DNA of 64,000 bases, from positions 43,994,501 to 44,058,500 of the forward strand of contig NC_056752.1 in assembly GCF_018687715.1 (NCBI RefSeq), written 5' to 3'. Shown here one piece after another: positions 24,613-35,500 of this stretch. The DNA comes from Carya illinoinensis (taxonomy: Eukaryota; Streptophyta; Magnoliopsida; Fagales; Juglandaceae). Positions within the stretch are counted from its first letter, which is position 1. Each line of letters opens with the position of its first letter. The position numbers and the translations under genes were made by a program. Under the pieces are notes generated by a model. It did no database searches. It was not told where the DNA came from and saw nothing but the letters and a program-made list of their open reading frames with translations.

Positions 24613-24817
24613 TGCGTTAAGATATAAAATAAATGATAAAATTAATCTCTTTTTATCGATTCGAGCTTTTAGAATAAGTGGTAATTTTACATAGTATCAA
24701 ATTAGAGGTCTTGAGTTCGAATCCTGATTTTACATGTGAAGTGAATGTTAAGATATAAAATAAATAATAAAATCTACATCTTCTTATAAACTTATACTTT
24801 TGAGACAAATAGTAATT
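24613..24817 (+). mobile_element. TRIM-like remnant with two short LTRs
   Basis: GTTAAGATATAAAATAAATG at about 24616 recurs as TGTTAAGATATAAAATAAAT at 24746; both copies run about 75 bp to an AGTGGTAATT or AGTAATT end. Between them lies TAGTATCAAATTAGAGG, a decayed version of the initiator-tRNA-Met primer site TGGTATCAGAG, followed by GTCTTGAGTTCGAATCC. There is no coding capacity. The layout is that of a terminal-repeat retrotransposon in miniature. I found no clear target duplication. Confidence 0.55.
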
Positions 24818-25013
24818 GGGGTAGGTTTAGTAATCAAAAATTCTCATCTCAAACTTAAAATTTTCATCTCATCATTACACTTTTCCCAAATTTCCATACA
24901 AAATATAATAAATAATTCAACTTTTTCAATCTCAATATAATAATATTATTAAAACTAATATTTTAAACTCTCATCTCAAATTTAAAATTCTCATCTCTAC
25001 TCCCAAACCTCCC
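24818..25013. mobile_element. Possible MITE with weak terminal inverted repeats
   Basis: The left end GGGTAGGTTTAG and the right end CCCAAACCTCCC are roughly inverted, and TCTCATCTC occurs near both ends. The interior is AT-rich. It resembles GAGATGAGA-type short repeats common in some tree genomes (recollection). No clean target duplication is visible. Confidence 0.35.
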
Positions 25014-27219
25014 TGACGCTAAGAAATTCAATGAATTATTAGATAACGAATACTAATACTTTAAGGCGAATACATATTCGGATTCCAACCAAAATAAAAT
25101 AGCATATGGTATATAATTTTCCTTCTTCATTTTATTTAAAAATAAGGTTTTTTCACGGAGTAATATATCCACACAACACATGTAAAAGAAGGATATTTTG
25201 ATAAGATAATGTTATTTTTTGTAAGATAGTTTACAAAAGTGACCCTCCTTTTAAAATATTATTGTGTAAAATATTGTAAAAAGTAACATTTGTTTGTCAT
25301 TTTTATGCCCTCTCCAATTCTTCTTCATTGCGGCCGTGCCATGGTGCTTTTTGGCACCTCTTTTGACTCCGCCGCTGTGTCAGACCACATTAATAAAACA
25401 ATACTGTCGTTGCTGAAGTAGGCCTTTGCGGCCATGCGTAAAGCATGACGCCCTGATGCAGCGATGCTCGTCGTATCTCCACACTTCCAACTCAAACAAG
25501 ACTGCGCACTGTTGTTGTGTTGACGTGCCGATTCTCTAGCTTAATAAGCACCCACAGTTTTGTTCTTTAGCTCGCAATGTACCCTGTTATCTTGCATCAG
25601 GTGCTGCTTCACATAGACTTCAGAGGCCACCTTAAGGTGTCAAGCTCAGTTCCCCTTCATGCGCGGATTGCTCGCCCCCGGGGGAGGGGACTGCGTATAC
25701 TCTTCAGGGCTACCGCTCCCCAAAAATTTTAAGAAATAATATTATGCCCATTGGAATTATAATTATAGAATTTTGCTACATACAAGTAAAGTTGCATACT
25801 AATCTGCGTATCAATACTGATTCTTTCATACTTAAAATTTAAATTAACATTGTTTCAATAAAATTTACTTTTTGACCAATTACAATAAATTAATGCACAT
25901 ATTAATGCACAAATATGCTTGCAACTAGACTTTTTCATAATTCTATACTCAAATATCCTAAAAATATTTGTAAAAGTCTAATTATTTATGTTCACACGAA
26001 CTGACAGACTATCTCCACAAGTCTATAATAGAAAATGACAAAATGAAATTTAAGTTTTTTAATTTTTAATTTTTAAGCGACTGAATAACAAAATAACTTC
26101 TTTTTCCTCATCTGTCTTCCACTTTTTTTTTTTTTTTTTTTTAATTACTTTTTTTCTATCATTCACAGCATGGAGATTGTTTTTGAGTTAGAAAATTGTA
26201 AAATCATTGGCTCGTAAGTAGTCATGGTGGAGGAAAATAAGGTCTGGTGGACGTCAAGCAAGAGGTTCAGATTGGTGGCTTTAATAATTTAATTTGTCTC
26301 TATATAGCTATCTTATATGATTAATATTAAATATCGGTAGCGATCTTTTTAAATAATTTCTGTTCATCCCTACGTATGACACATTTGGCCAATATACCTC
26401 CCACAGACAATCCTAGTACCTCCTCTTATCCAGAGCACTTCCTTTTTGGCAGGGGACCTAAATTCGTCCTACATCAAATTATATTCTTACTTTACACCAT
26501 TCTATCTAATAAGATAAAGGCACTTCTTTCCTTTACACATCATTTCCAAGCAGGTAACTCCCTCTTTTATCAGATTTTTGCCACCTGACCCCTTTGTCAG
26601 ATTTTCAGGAACTTCTCAATAGCCTGCAACCTTGAGCTTTCCTGCTCTTCCATGGTCCAATTGCATCCAATTTCCTGGAACTCTCATGTCTGCAGTAAAC
26701 AAGTCTTGTCACAGGGAGTGTCGAAGCTTTTCTAGTATTTGGTTGGATGTTTTTAAGAATAAATTTATTTATGAAAATTTATGACATCAACTTATACAAA
26801 AAATATTAATATTTTTTTTATAAATATTAATATTTTAATAATTCCGATGGCAAGGAAAATAATTTTAATAATATATTCAAAGCACAAAATTTTAGTATTG
26901 TCAAACGATAATACAAAAATTTTAAAAATATCAACATACCGTGACTAGAAATGAATTTTAATAGATATATTATTTTAGGCTATCCACATCCAAACGAATC
27001 CCAACCGTCCAAACACATTACTCTTGGACACATTTTGATATTCCCCTCGTAATTGACCATAAGAAATTAGAATCCTGATTCCTCCGCTCGCTCACCCTCT
27101 CTCTCAACGCAGAGACGGCCTCAAACCCTTTCTTCCAAATCCTCGACCCAAACCCCTCCAAGAAAAGCTCCCAGTTCATAGTTTCACTGGCTGAGAGGGC
27201 CCGGGGAAGCTAGAGAGCC
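25014..27219. other. Spacer and hnRNP promoter, with a GC-rich island of unknown origin
   Basis: Mostly AT-rich. An unusual GC-rich block at about 25320-25715 contains CGGCCGTGCCATGG and CGCCCCCGGGGGAGGGG, with no long open frame on either strand. A dispersed repeat lies at 25771-25929. A T tract is at 26126-26142. From about 27060 the CT-rich sequence CTCACCCTCTCTCTC and the rise in GC mark the 5' UTR of the RNA-binding protein gene. Confidence 0.5.
25771..25929 (-). mobile_element. Dispersed ~160-bp repeat, copy 1 (inverted relative to copy 2)
   Basis: The reverse complement of this block closely matches 61571-61727 over its full length, sharing ACGCAGATTAGTATGC and AAAAAGTAAATTTTATTG. The ends carry a short inverted similarity (AGTTGCATACTAA against AGTTGCAAGCATA). 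A MITE is the simplest reading; no target duplication was seen. Confidence 0.7.
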
Positions 27220-30200
27220 ATGGATTCGGATCAGGGGAAGCTGTTCATCGGCGGTATTTCTTGGGAGACCACGGAGGAAAAGCTGAAGGAGCACTTTGAG
27301 AACTACGGGGACGTGTTGCAGACTGTGGTGATGAGGGACAAGACCACTGGGAGGCCCAGAGGGTTCGGCTTCGTGGTCTTCACAGATCCTTCCATTCTCG
27401 ATAGGGTTCTCCTGGACAGCCACACCATTGATGGCAGAACGGTGAGAGATAGAAAGAGAAGGGAGCTCTCAGATTCTTCCATTATTTGGGGCTTTTATTC
27501 TGTTCGGTGAATGGGTTTTTGTTCTTTTTTATGCTGGGGTTACTGGTTATTGAAGATTTAGATTAATAATGTGGTGCTGTTGTAATGATTGAGCTTCCGG
27601 ATTTTTGGGATTTTTATGTTTTTATTGGGTTGCCGTGGTTCAGTTTTCCGCTTGTACTTATGCTTTCTCCTGTTGCTATTGTTTAAATCTTCGAGCTTTT
27701 GGGTCTTTGGAACTTTAACAAAAACTATGGTTCTTTTTAATTGATGTTGTTACAGATTCTTTTTGTTGCTATCGTTGTCCTGTAAATCTGTTGACTTCCT
27801 GAGTTTTTCTTGTTTAGACCTTTTTTATACGGAAATCATGGTTTAGTTGCGTTGTGACTGTCACCAGTTTTGCTGCTCTTGTTCCTGGGGTTTTGTTACT
27901 TCTCAGCTTAATTCGTCAGGTTTTTTCGTTCTGATTTAAATTTTGATGAGGTTACGGTTTCTCTGAGTTTAGTTTTGTTTGGTATTGCTGTTTCTGAGTT
28001 TAATTATGTTTTTGGTTTTAATTTTTATAACCAATGCTTATGTTTGGCATTATTTTATAATAATTTTGTTTAGGGAAAATGCTGGTCTGGTCTACTGGTT
28101 AGTGTTGCTGCTCGCATGGTTGGTGTCTTGGGGTTTTGGTGTTTGACTTTTTATTTGTATAGGTTTTGTTTTCTTGAGTATAATTTTGATGAGGTGATGC
28201 TTCTCAGTTTGATTTTTTTCGGTAGTTCTTTATTTTTTTTTTTTGAGCTTAGATATTTTGGGTGTTAATTCTTCATAATAATTGCTAATACAATTATTAT
28301 CTGCACATGCATTTCATGTTTTTGGGCTTGCTAGAGTTTTATGTGTGTGATACCCCATATGATAAGCATTGCTTGAGAATGAGAAGTTTTTGCTCTTTAT
28401 AAGGTTCCAATGGGACTCCAATTGTATCATTTCGTTTTGGAGTATAGGCCATGTGGTTTGGGCCTTTCATTGGGGCGTTACAAATGGTATTAGAGTCTTT
28501 CCCAACTAGAAATATGGGACTTGAGCCGTGCCACCTACAATGGACAGGCCCGACGAGGACGTCAGGAATTTAAAGGGGAAGATTGTGATATCCCATATGA
28601 TAAGGATAAGGGTAGGTAGTGTATGATATCCCACGTTGCTTGGGAAGGAGAAGTTCTTGTCTTTTATGATGTTCCAATGTGGTTCTAATTGTATCATTGA
28701 CTAACCCTTTTGGAGTATAGGCCATGTGGTTTGGGCCTTCCATTGGGGTGTTATAATAGGTTTGCCCTTAATTTTATCCCATTTTCCAACATCTTGACCT
28801 GTTTGCATGTTTGGTGGGCATCTTATCTGCATCTAGTCAACATTATGAATATTTGATTTGTAGTGTCAGGCACCTTTACTATGTGAAGACATTGTAAACC
28901 ATTACTAACATTTTGATTACATTGATTTATGCTTAGAGAATGGGATTCTCATATGATTGTTCAAGCTCATAGATATTGGGTTGAGATATGAACATTTTTT
29001 TCAACCTTTTTATGGGTAATTTCATGTTCCATTGTCAAAAGGAAAAAGGAAATTTAGAATTTCATATATTTTTAACCAAGAAAAAATTCTTAATGAATAT
29101 CCTTTAAAAGAAGGTTTTTAATAGTTACTTGTAAGAAAAAGAAGGTTTTTTTAACCCCTAGGAGTTGACTCAAGTGGTATAGGCCCATGGTCTTGGTGGT
29201 ATGCTCCCTCTAGGTCTAAGGTTCAAATCTTCTTCAGTGCAAAAAATTTCTAGAGGCCATCAGATTGGGGAAACTTCCCCGTTAATTACCTGAATTAGTC
29301 GGAACTTTGTTCTTGGACACCCGGCGCCAATAAAAAGAAAAAGAAAAAGAAGGTTTTTAATAGTTGTACCATTTCTTTCATTTTTTTCTGTCTTGGCCTT
29401 TACTGTCATCCTCTGTTACAACAATTTAGTCAAGATGATGATCCTTGTGGTTCCAATATGTGGCTGTTGTATTTGTTTTCATTTCTATGCATGACATGGT
29501 ATAATTGTCTAAATTTTATCCAAGGTTTTGATATTCTATTTATATACTTGTGGGGCTCTTTTATATGATTTCATGTTGCAGCTGGCTGCAATAATTTTTC
29601 AGCATCACATCTTAAGCGCTTGTTTTATGTTTCTGCAGGTTGAGGCTAAGAGGGCCTTATCGAGAGAGGAACAGCAGACTTCTGCCAAATCTGTGAATCC
29701 TAGTCTTGCTAGAAGCTCTGGGGGTGGTGGAACTTTCAGAACCAAGAAGATATTTGTTGGAGGGCTGCCTTCTACTTTAGGTGAAGAAGAATTTCGTGAG
29801 CATTTTGAGGCTTATGGCCATGTAACTGATGTAGTAGTCATGTATGACCAGAATACTGGGCGACCTCGTGGGTTTGGGTTTATTACCTTTGATGATGAAG
29901 AAGCTGTTGATAGGGTTTTACACAAAAGCTTTCATGATTTAAATGGTAAACAAGTGGAAGTAAAGCGAGCTCTTCCTAAAGATGCAAATCCTGGTGGGGG
30001 AAACCGTACCATGGGAGGCGGTGGTAGTGGTTCACTTGGCAGTGGTTATCAAAACTATGGGGCATCTGGTGGCAACCCAAATACATATGATGGTCGAATG
30101 GATTCCAGTAGGTACATGCAGACACAAAGTTCCGGAGGTGGTTTTGCTCCTTATGGTTCCTCTGGATATAGTGCACCTGGCTATGGGTATGGTCCTGCCA

Positions 30201-30832
30201 ATAATGGTATTAGTTATGGTGCTTATGGCAGTTATGGTGGTGCCAATACTGGGTATGGTGGACCTGCTGGTGCGGCATATGGAAGCCCAAATCTTCCTAA
30301 TGCTGGTTTTGGAAGTGGCCCACCGGGTGCTTCTAGAAGTTCATGGAGTGCTCAAGCTCCCACTGGATATGGTGCCATGGGTTATGGGAACACTGCTGCT
30401 TGGGGTGCTCCAGGTGGCAGCACTGGTGCTCCTAGTGGTGGCCCCGGCTCAGCACCTACAGGTCAGTCGCCCAGTGGGGCCACAGGGTATGGGAATCAAA
30501 GTTATGGCTACGGTGGTTATGGTGGAAGTGATGGGTCTTATGGAAATCCTGTTGGGTATGGTGCTGTTGGAGGACGTTCTGGGAGTGTCCCAAGTAACAA
30601 TGCTGGTGGTCCTGCTGGGGGAGATATGCAAGGAAGTGGTGGTGGTGGCTACATGGGAAGTGGCTATGGTGATGCGAATGGAAATACAGGGTATGGAAAT
30701 GCAGCATGGAGATCTGAGCAATCGCAGACTTCTGGAAATTATGGTGCTTCTCAGGTGAATGGCCCTCATGGTGGGCAGGTTGGCTATGGTGGTGGATATG
30801 CCAATGCCCAGGCCCGAACCCAACAACAGTAA
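27220..30832 (+). CDS. Heterogeneous nuclear ribonucleoprotein 1-like, two RRMs and Gly-rich tail
   Basis: Two exons, 27220-27441 and 29639-30832, join at ACG|GTGAGA and CTGCAG|GTTGAG to give 471 aa. RRM1 (about residues 7-82) shows RNP2 LFIGGI and RNP1 RGFGFVVF; RRM2 (about 111-188) shows IFVGGL and RGFGFITF. The intron cuts RRM1 just before its last strand (VEAKRAL). Residues 190-471 are a Gly/Tyr/Ser-rich low-complexity domain with YGxYG-type repeats, suited to phase-separating RNP granules. This is the plant hnRNP1 (Musashi/DAZAP1-like) type that binds RNA in nucleus and cytoplasm. The start ATG follows a CT-rich leader. The 2.2-kb intron hosts a TRIM and a SINE. The frame is clean and the gene is probably functional. 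Family and order suggest the counterpart of Arabidopsis At2g33410 (from memory). Confidence 0.93.
28346..28755 (+). mobile_element. TRIM retrotransposon in the hnRNP intron
   Basis: Two LTR-like ends: 28346-28482 (starts TGTGATACCCCATATGATAA, ends GGGGCGTTACA) and 28584-28755 (starts TGTGATATCCCATATGATAA, ends GGGGTGTTATA). They share GGAGTATAGGCCATGTGG. Directly after the first is TGGTATTAGAGTC (28485-28497), a tRNA-iMet-type primer site; directly before the second is AAAGGGGAAGA, a polypurine tract. The interior is about 100 bp with no coding capacity. The second LTR carries an extra ~35 bp that partly repeats its own start. The flanks ATGTG and ATAGG are only a 3/5 match, so the target duplication is decayed or misplaced. 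Orientation is the same as the host gene. Confidence 0.85.
29151..29340 (+). mobile_element. tRNA-derived SINE with an 18-bp target duplication in the hnRNP intron
   Basis: AAGAAAAAGAAGGTTTTT flanks the unit at 29133-29150 and 29341-29358. The body has an A-box-like GACTCAAGTGGTATAGGCC and a B-box-like GGTTCAAATCT about 35 bp downstream, as in Pol III-transcribed plant SINEs, and an A-rich end. It is about 190 bp long and lies in the sense orientation of the host gene. Confidence 0.85.
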
Positions 30833-32527
30833 TAATTTGGCTAGGGATCCAACTGAATCTTCATCTTTGTTTCTTTACCATGAGAGGGTCAGAATTTTTT
30901 TCTGTGCAAAGCAGCAGAGGGAGCGGCGCAGTTGGATGTCAACCCGTTTTGGGACTGGTTGGATTGCTTGATTCCCCGTAGTTTGCAGTATCTATTTTGC
31001 TAGTTTATAATAAGTAGTAATTTTGAGGCGTACTAGATGCTCCTCATATTTAATATTTGCTTTTGAGTGTAGTCTTAAATTTGGCGTGCTTATATTTCTC
31101 TACAAGGTCATCTGGAATTTCTCCGCTGTCGTAGTGTTTAAGCCATGGTAGCTTATATAACCTCATTAATGTTGGTTTGATTACATTTGGGTGTTTTGTT
31201 GTTAACATATTATTAGTGCTCTAGTTCTGCCTTTTATTTTGTCGAGCAACAATAGATGCAGTAGAGAATTTACTCAGTAGATACTAATGCTTGATCTGAT
31301 CTTGTTTGATTTGATCGGACAAGTAGGAATACAGAGATGTGTAGTGAGGTATTTTACTAGTAGCGGTGGAGCTCACTTGGGTTGATCACTGCGTAATGGG
31401 TAGCGATAATCATAGTGGTAGTTGACACTTTGACGTTGGCATAATCATTTTCCTCCTGTATTTGCCCTTGTGTTGTACAGGAGAGATGCACGAGGTCAAA
31501 AGTGGAGTGAAGTGTCCACTCATGGCTGAACACAAGCATCGTTGTGGGTGCAGGGGGGAGTGTTCAGCATGGATGGAATTTCAGTGTTCAGTTGAAATTA
31601 CAAATTTACCTGGGACAGGTCATTCTCCAGCCTGGCCATGCCAGCACTGTCAAGTTTTGCAGATTCCAGGGAGTTCAAGTGATAAAACTTCCTAATCTTC
31701 ACTCAGGTGTGGTGGTACTGGAGGATTTTGTGGGGTGAACAGCTCACGGTATGTTGATTTAAAGTGGCTTAGCTGTGTCTCTCTCACTCATGAATTCCTT
31801 GTGACCTAGTTGCTCAGGCCTTTTAATTTTGGATTATATCATGGTATATGGTTCCAAATGTTAGAGTATTGGAGAATGTTTACTTGTTAAAAAAAATGTT
31901 CAGAGTATCGGAGAATCTGTCATTGTTAAAAACAGTTGATTGAAGTTTGAGAATAAAGTAAAGGACTCCCAAGAAATTTGATGGCTAGTTGTTTCTAATA
32001 ATATAGGCTAAGATCATTCGCCAGTATTCTTGTCATTTTCCATTACTCAGTATCCAATAATAGAGAAACGTGCGCTTTTGTCCTGCAGACATGCCCTTTT
32101 GTTTGCATTCTGCGTTTGTTGGCTAGAAACATTTATAAGCATGCATTTTCTTTTTTAATATTCGTATGTGGTGTTGATGGGAAGCTCTCTCCCGCGTTTT
32201 GGGCTGTTGGGTTACTGCTTAGTGAAAAGCGGGGGAGATTCTTATTCCTAGTTGTCTCTTTGGTATCTTGGCTATTGATGCAAATTGTGTGCCGATGTGG
32301 TAAATCCAACCCTTCGATTGTTGTTGCTAACGGTTGAGAAGGCCAACATGTTCTGGTGGGTTTAAATGATAACTTCTGATTACATGCGTGAATATTCACC
32401 TCGGAAACCATTAATTTTATTTGGTCTCAGTCGGGATAAGGATCTTTCTTCATTCTAAGTGAAATGGATGATAGCATATCCGAGTGCAATCTTTGATCTA
32501 CTTGGGGAAGATGATCAACTCCTGCCA
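30833..32527. other. hnRNP 3' flank and spacer
   Basis: The hnRNP 3' UTR should occupy the first few hundred bases; AATAGATGCAG and AATAAA-like words appear but none can be singled out. Open frames at 31462-31738 have ordinary base composition and no family resemblance. I see nothing else. Confidence 0.4.
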
Positions 32528-35500
32528 TTAATATGAAGGTTTGGTATCTTCATCGTGAACAGAATCAACCTCAGAAGGCACACTTTGATATGCATTGCTG
32601 AATGCAGCAACATTGCCAGGACGTGTGAATACAATCTGCATTATAGATGGAAAGCCAAATATTTCTTAGTTCTTAACTTCTTGCTCCCAAGTATAAGTTC
32701 CAGAATATACTTAAAGGTACCAAGTCCATGATCAGGAAATATACAAATAATAATAGCAGTGAGGATTGAGCGTAGAATGTGTGGTATCGCACGAGGGAAT
32801 ATCATTATTCCCAGTTGAATGCGCCCGTGTAACTTCACAAACATCAACCTTTCTGGACAAACATGTGTCTAATCAAAGATTGTACCTAACGGTTTGCATG
32901 TTTCTCTACTAGGACAATCTTCGTAATTAATGCATCCTTTTCCTATTTTATCTCAATTCAATGATTTGAAAGCAAAGCTGTGAGTTTCTTTGTCAATTTC
33001 CTGCTTTTGTTATAAATTATAATTAAGTTAAGTGCCTTTCTGGTACATTTTCAGCCTTTCTATCTACTTCTGAATTCAGAGCACATCGAAAACAGCACTT
33101 TTCGTGAGATACAGACTTGCAAACGTTTATGATTGAATGTGTCCATCTGTTGTTTTGTAAAGAAGCATTACAATTTACCTGATAATCTCCGAGTGTACGC
33201 GACTTAAAACCAGCTGTACAATATTCAAAGTAACATTCCCACGTCCTTATAATTTTTTCATCAAAGCAGAGAGCTATGATGTTGCTGCAAAACGAAACAA
33301 ACGTTAGCGCCTCAGCATCAAAATATAACACCATATTACTACACTCGTTCAGTTTCTTCTTCTTTGTCCCCAGAAAAAGCTGCCATTTAGCCGTCTTCAA
33401 CTAGTGTAGCCGATAAAATAGTAGTTCATGCATAGCATGGTATTTCTTATCTCGAGATACAACATAAATGAAGCCCCAGTATATATTCGTGGAGTTGAAA
33501 AACTTATGTTTAGTTGGATTACTTTTCATGCATTTCTACTTCTTGATAGTGCATTGAATCTTGATACTCCATGCGTGGCTGCTAAAGGTTCCCTTGATAA
33601 GATAGTTCTCATGCATTCAAGTTTTTATTCCAAACAGTTCTCTTGATTCCAAAATAATTCTTTTGCCAAGTCATGATTAGATCAATCTTTTTGGAGACGA
33701 GGTAAGATAATTACTATACAAATTCTTTTTCTTACCTCTGGTTTTCCATAAATTTTTTCCTCCAGCATTGGAGTGTTTGGTAGTAATGATTCCCTATGTT
33801 CTCCAGGTGCTCCACACTGCATTTACAGAATTTCATTTACTTTTGGAGAGAGAAATACAAAAAGTACAAGAAGTGATTACTAAGTGATAAAAACTTTACC
33901 CGAGTCTGGATGCAGAAGCCATGGCTGACGTTATCCTGCTTAATGAAGGTACGCATCCACCGGGAAAAATACATTCCTTAATGAAGTCTGAGCTTTTCTT
34001 GTGCTCATCATAACGTTCATCTGGCATCGATGAGAACTAAGAAAAGATCGAAAGGTTTAATCGTTAGCAATGTGTTGAAAATTGTTGCATACTTCAGCAA
34101 ATCAAATTAGAAAATAGAGAAGAGAGAAGGTACATCGCTTTCCTATAAGGCTATAAAGAGATGCTAATGAAGTTTAGTTCAAGATCCACATATAGATACT
34201 ACCAAAGGAGATATTTCTCTACATATAAACAATTAGAGTCAGCGTTTGAAAAAGGGGAAGTGCATGGGAGTCCTCAACCCGCAGCAGATGCGGAAAACTT
34301 ATTATATAGCATGCAGCGCTTCCCTTGGGGCTCTCTCTTTGGATGCATTGGAAGTATATAGCTATCATGAGTAAAGTTGCAGCGGTTCAGCCCACATTTG
34401 GGGCTTAAATCCAATATTTGGAGTCTTTCATACAAGTGGGGTTTGGTCCCAAGTAATGGTTTTGCCTAAGCTGAGCTTTTTCGAAAAGATAGTGCATATT
34501 CTAAGGCTCAGGATGTATTGGTAATTATTGGTGATCTGCATACTTTGTATGTTCTTGACATTGAAAATGTTGTCCAATGTTATTGGTTATGTAGTTATAT
34601 GCTTTGAATATCACTTCATTTGGTAGATAATGTGATTCGAAGTAAGAGCTATTGGTGGCTAGGATTTGTTATCTATCACCACTACAGTACTAGATCTTTT
34701 CTTTGTGATAATTCACCGACTTTAAGAGTATCCATTGGCATGGTACAATGTATTTAATAGGGCTAAATCACCGAGGCATTTGCAACCAACCATGTCATTA
34801 GTATCAAACTGTAAAAGACATGACACCAGTTCATTACCTGCAGAACAAGAATCCCGTCTTCGGATAACAATGATTCGCAGCAACTGAAAAAATCTTCCAT
34901 AAATTCGTGGCCAACATGTTCTATCATCTCACTGAAAAATTGTATCCACAATCATGGTTTTGTTAGCATCATCAAAGTCAGATTCTATGGATTGGTGGTT
35001 AAAAAACTCACCTAGATATAATTCTGTCATATTTGTAGGCATCAAGCACCTGGCGATAATCTCGAAGAAGAAGTCTAATATGGTCCTGAGAGAAGAGTTG
35101 ACTAAGATAATGCCATTTCATAGTCACCAGATGTTCTCATGCTGAGAAGAACCACATGATCATTAGATGCAAATTGAAACTGAAATGCAGTTGAAGATGG
35201 GAACTTTTTTATGCTTTGTATAATCTGAAGCTTCTTAAGTAATTTTTCAAGGCTTCTTTAACATCTAATTACAATTGCACCTTTGAACTACCACCCCTTT
35301 TTTGCAATGTGGACCCCGAACTATAAAAAATTGCAATGTGCATCATAATGGCATATGCATTTGGAACAAAATTCAGAAAATCACCTGAAGGCCAGCATCT
35401 TTCACTTTCTTTTCTGCATATTTTAGTCGCGCTTCAGATAGAGTGATGCCTGTGTATTTGCACCGGGTCTGATTGACAACTTCAATAGCAAAGGTTCCCC

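Noticed and set aside
24692..24725. tRNA gene suggested by TAGTATCAAATTAGAGG and GAGTTCGAATCC
   Set aside because: No cloverleaf can be formed; the position between two repeats fits a decayed TRIM primer site.
29982..30826. 258-codon frame overlapping the hnRNP exon on the plus strand and 125-codon antisense frame
   Set aside because: Shadows of the Gly/Tyr-rich repeat coding region; composition is Val/Met or Ser/Thr-biased without domains.
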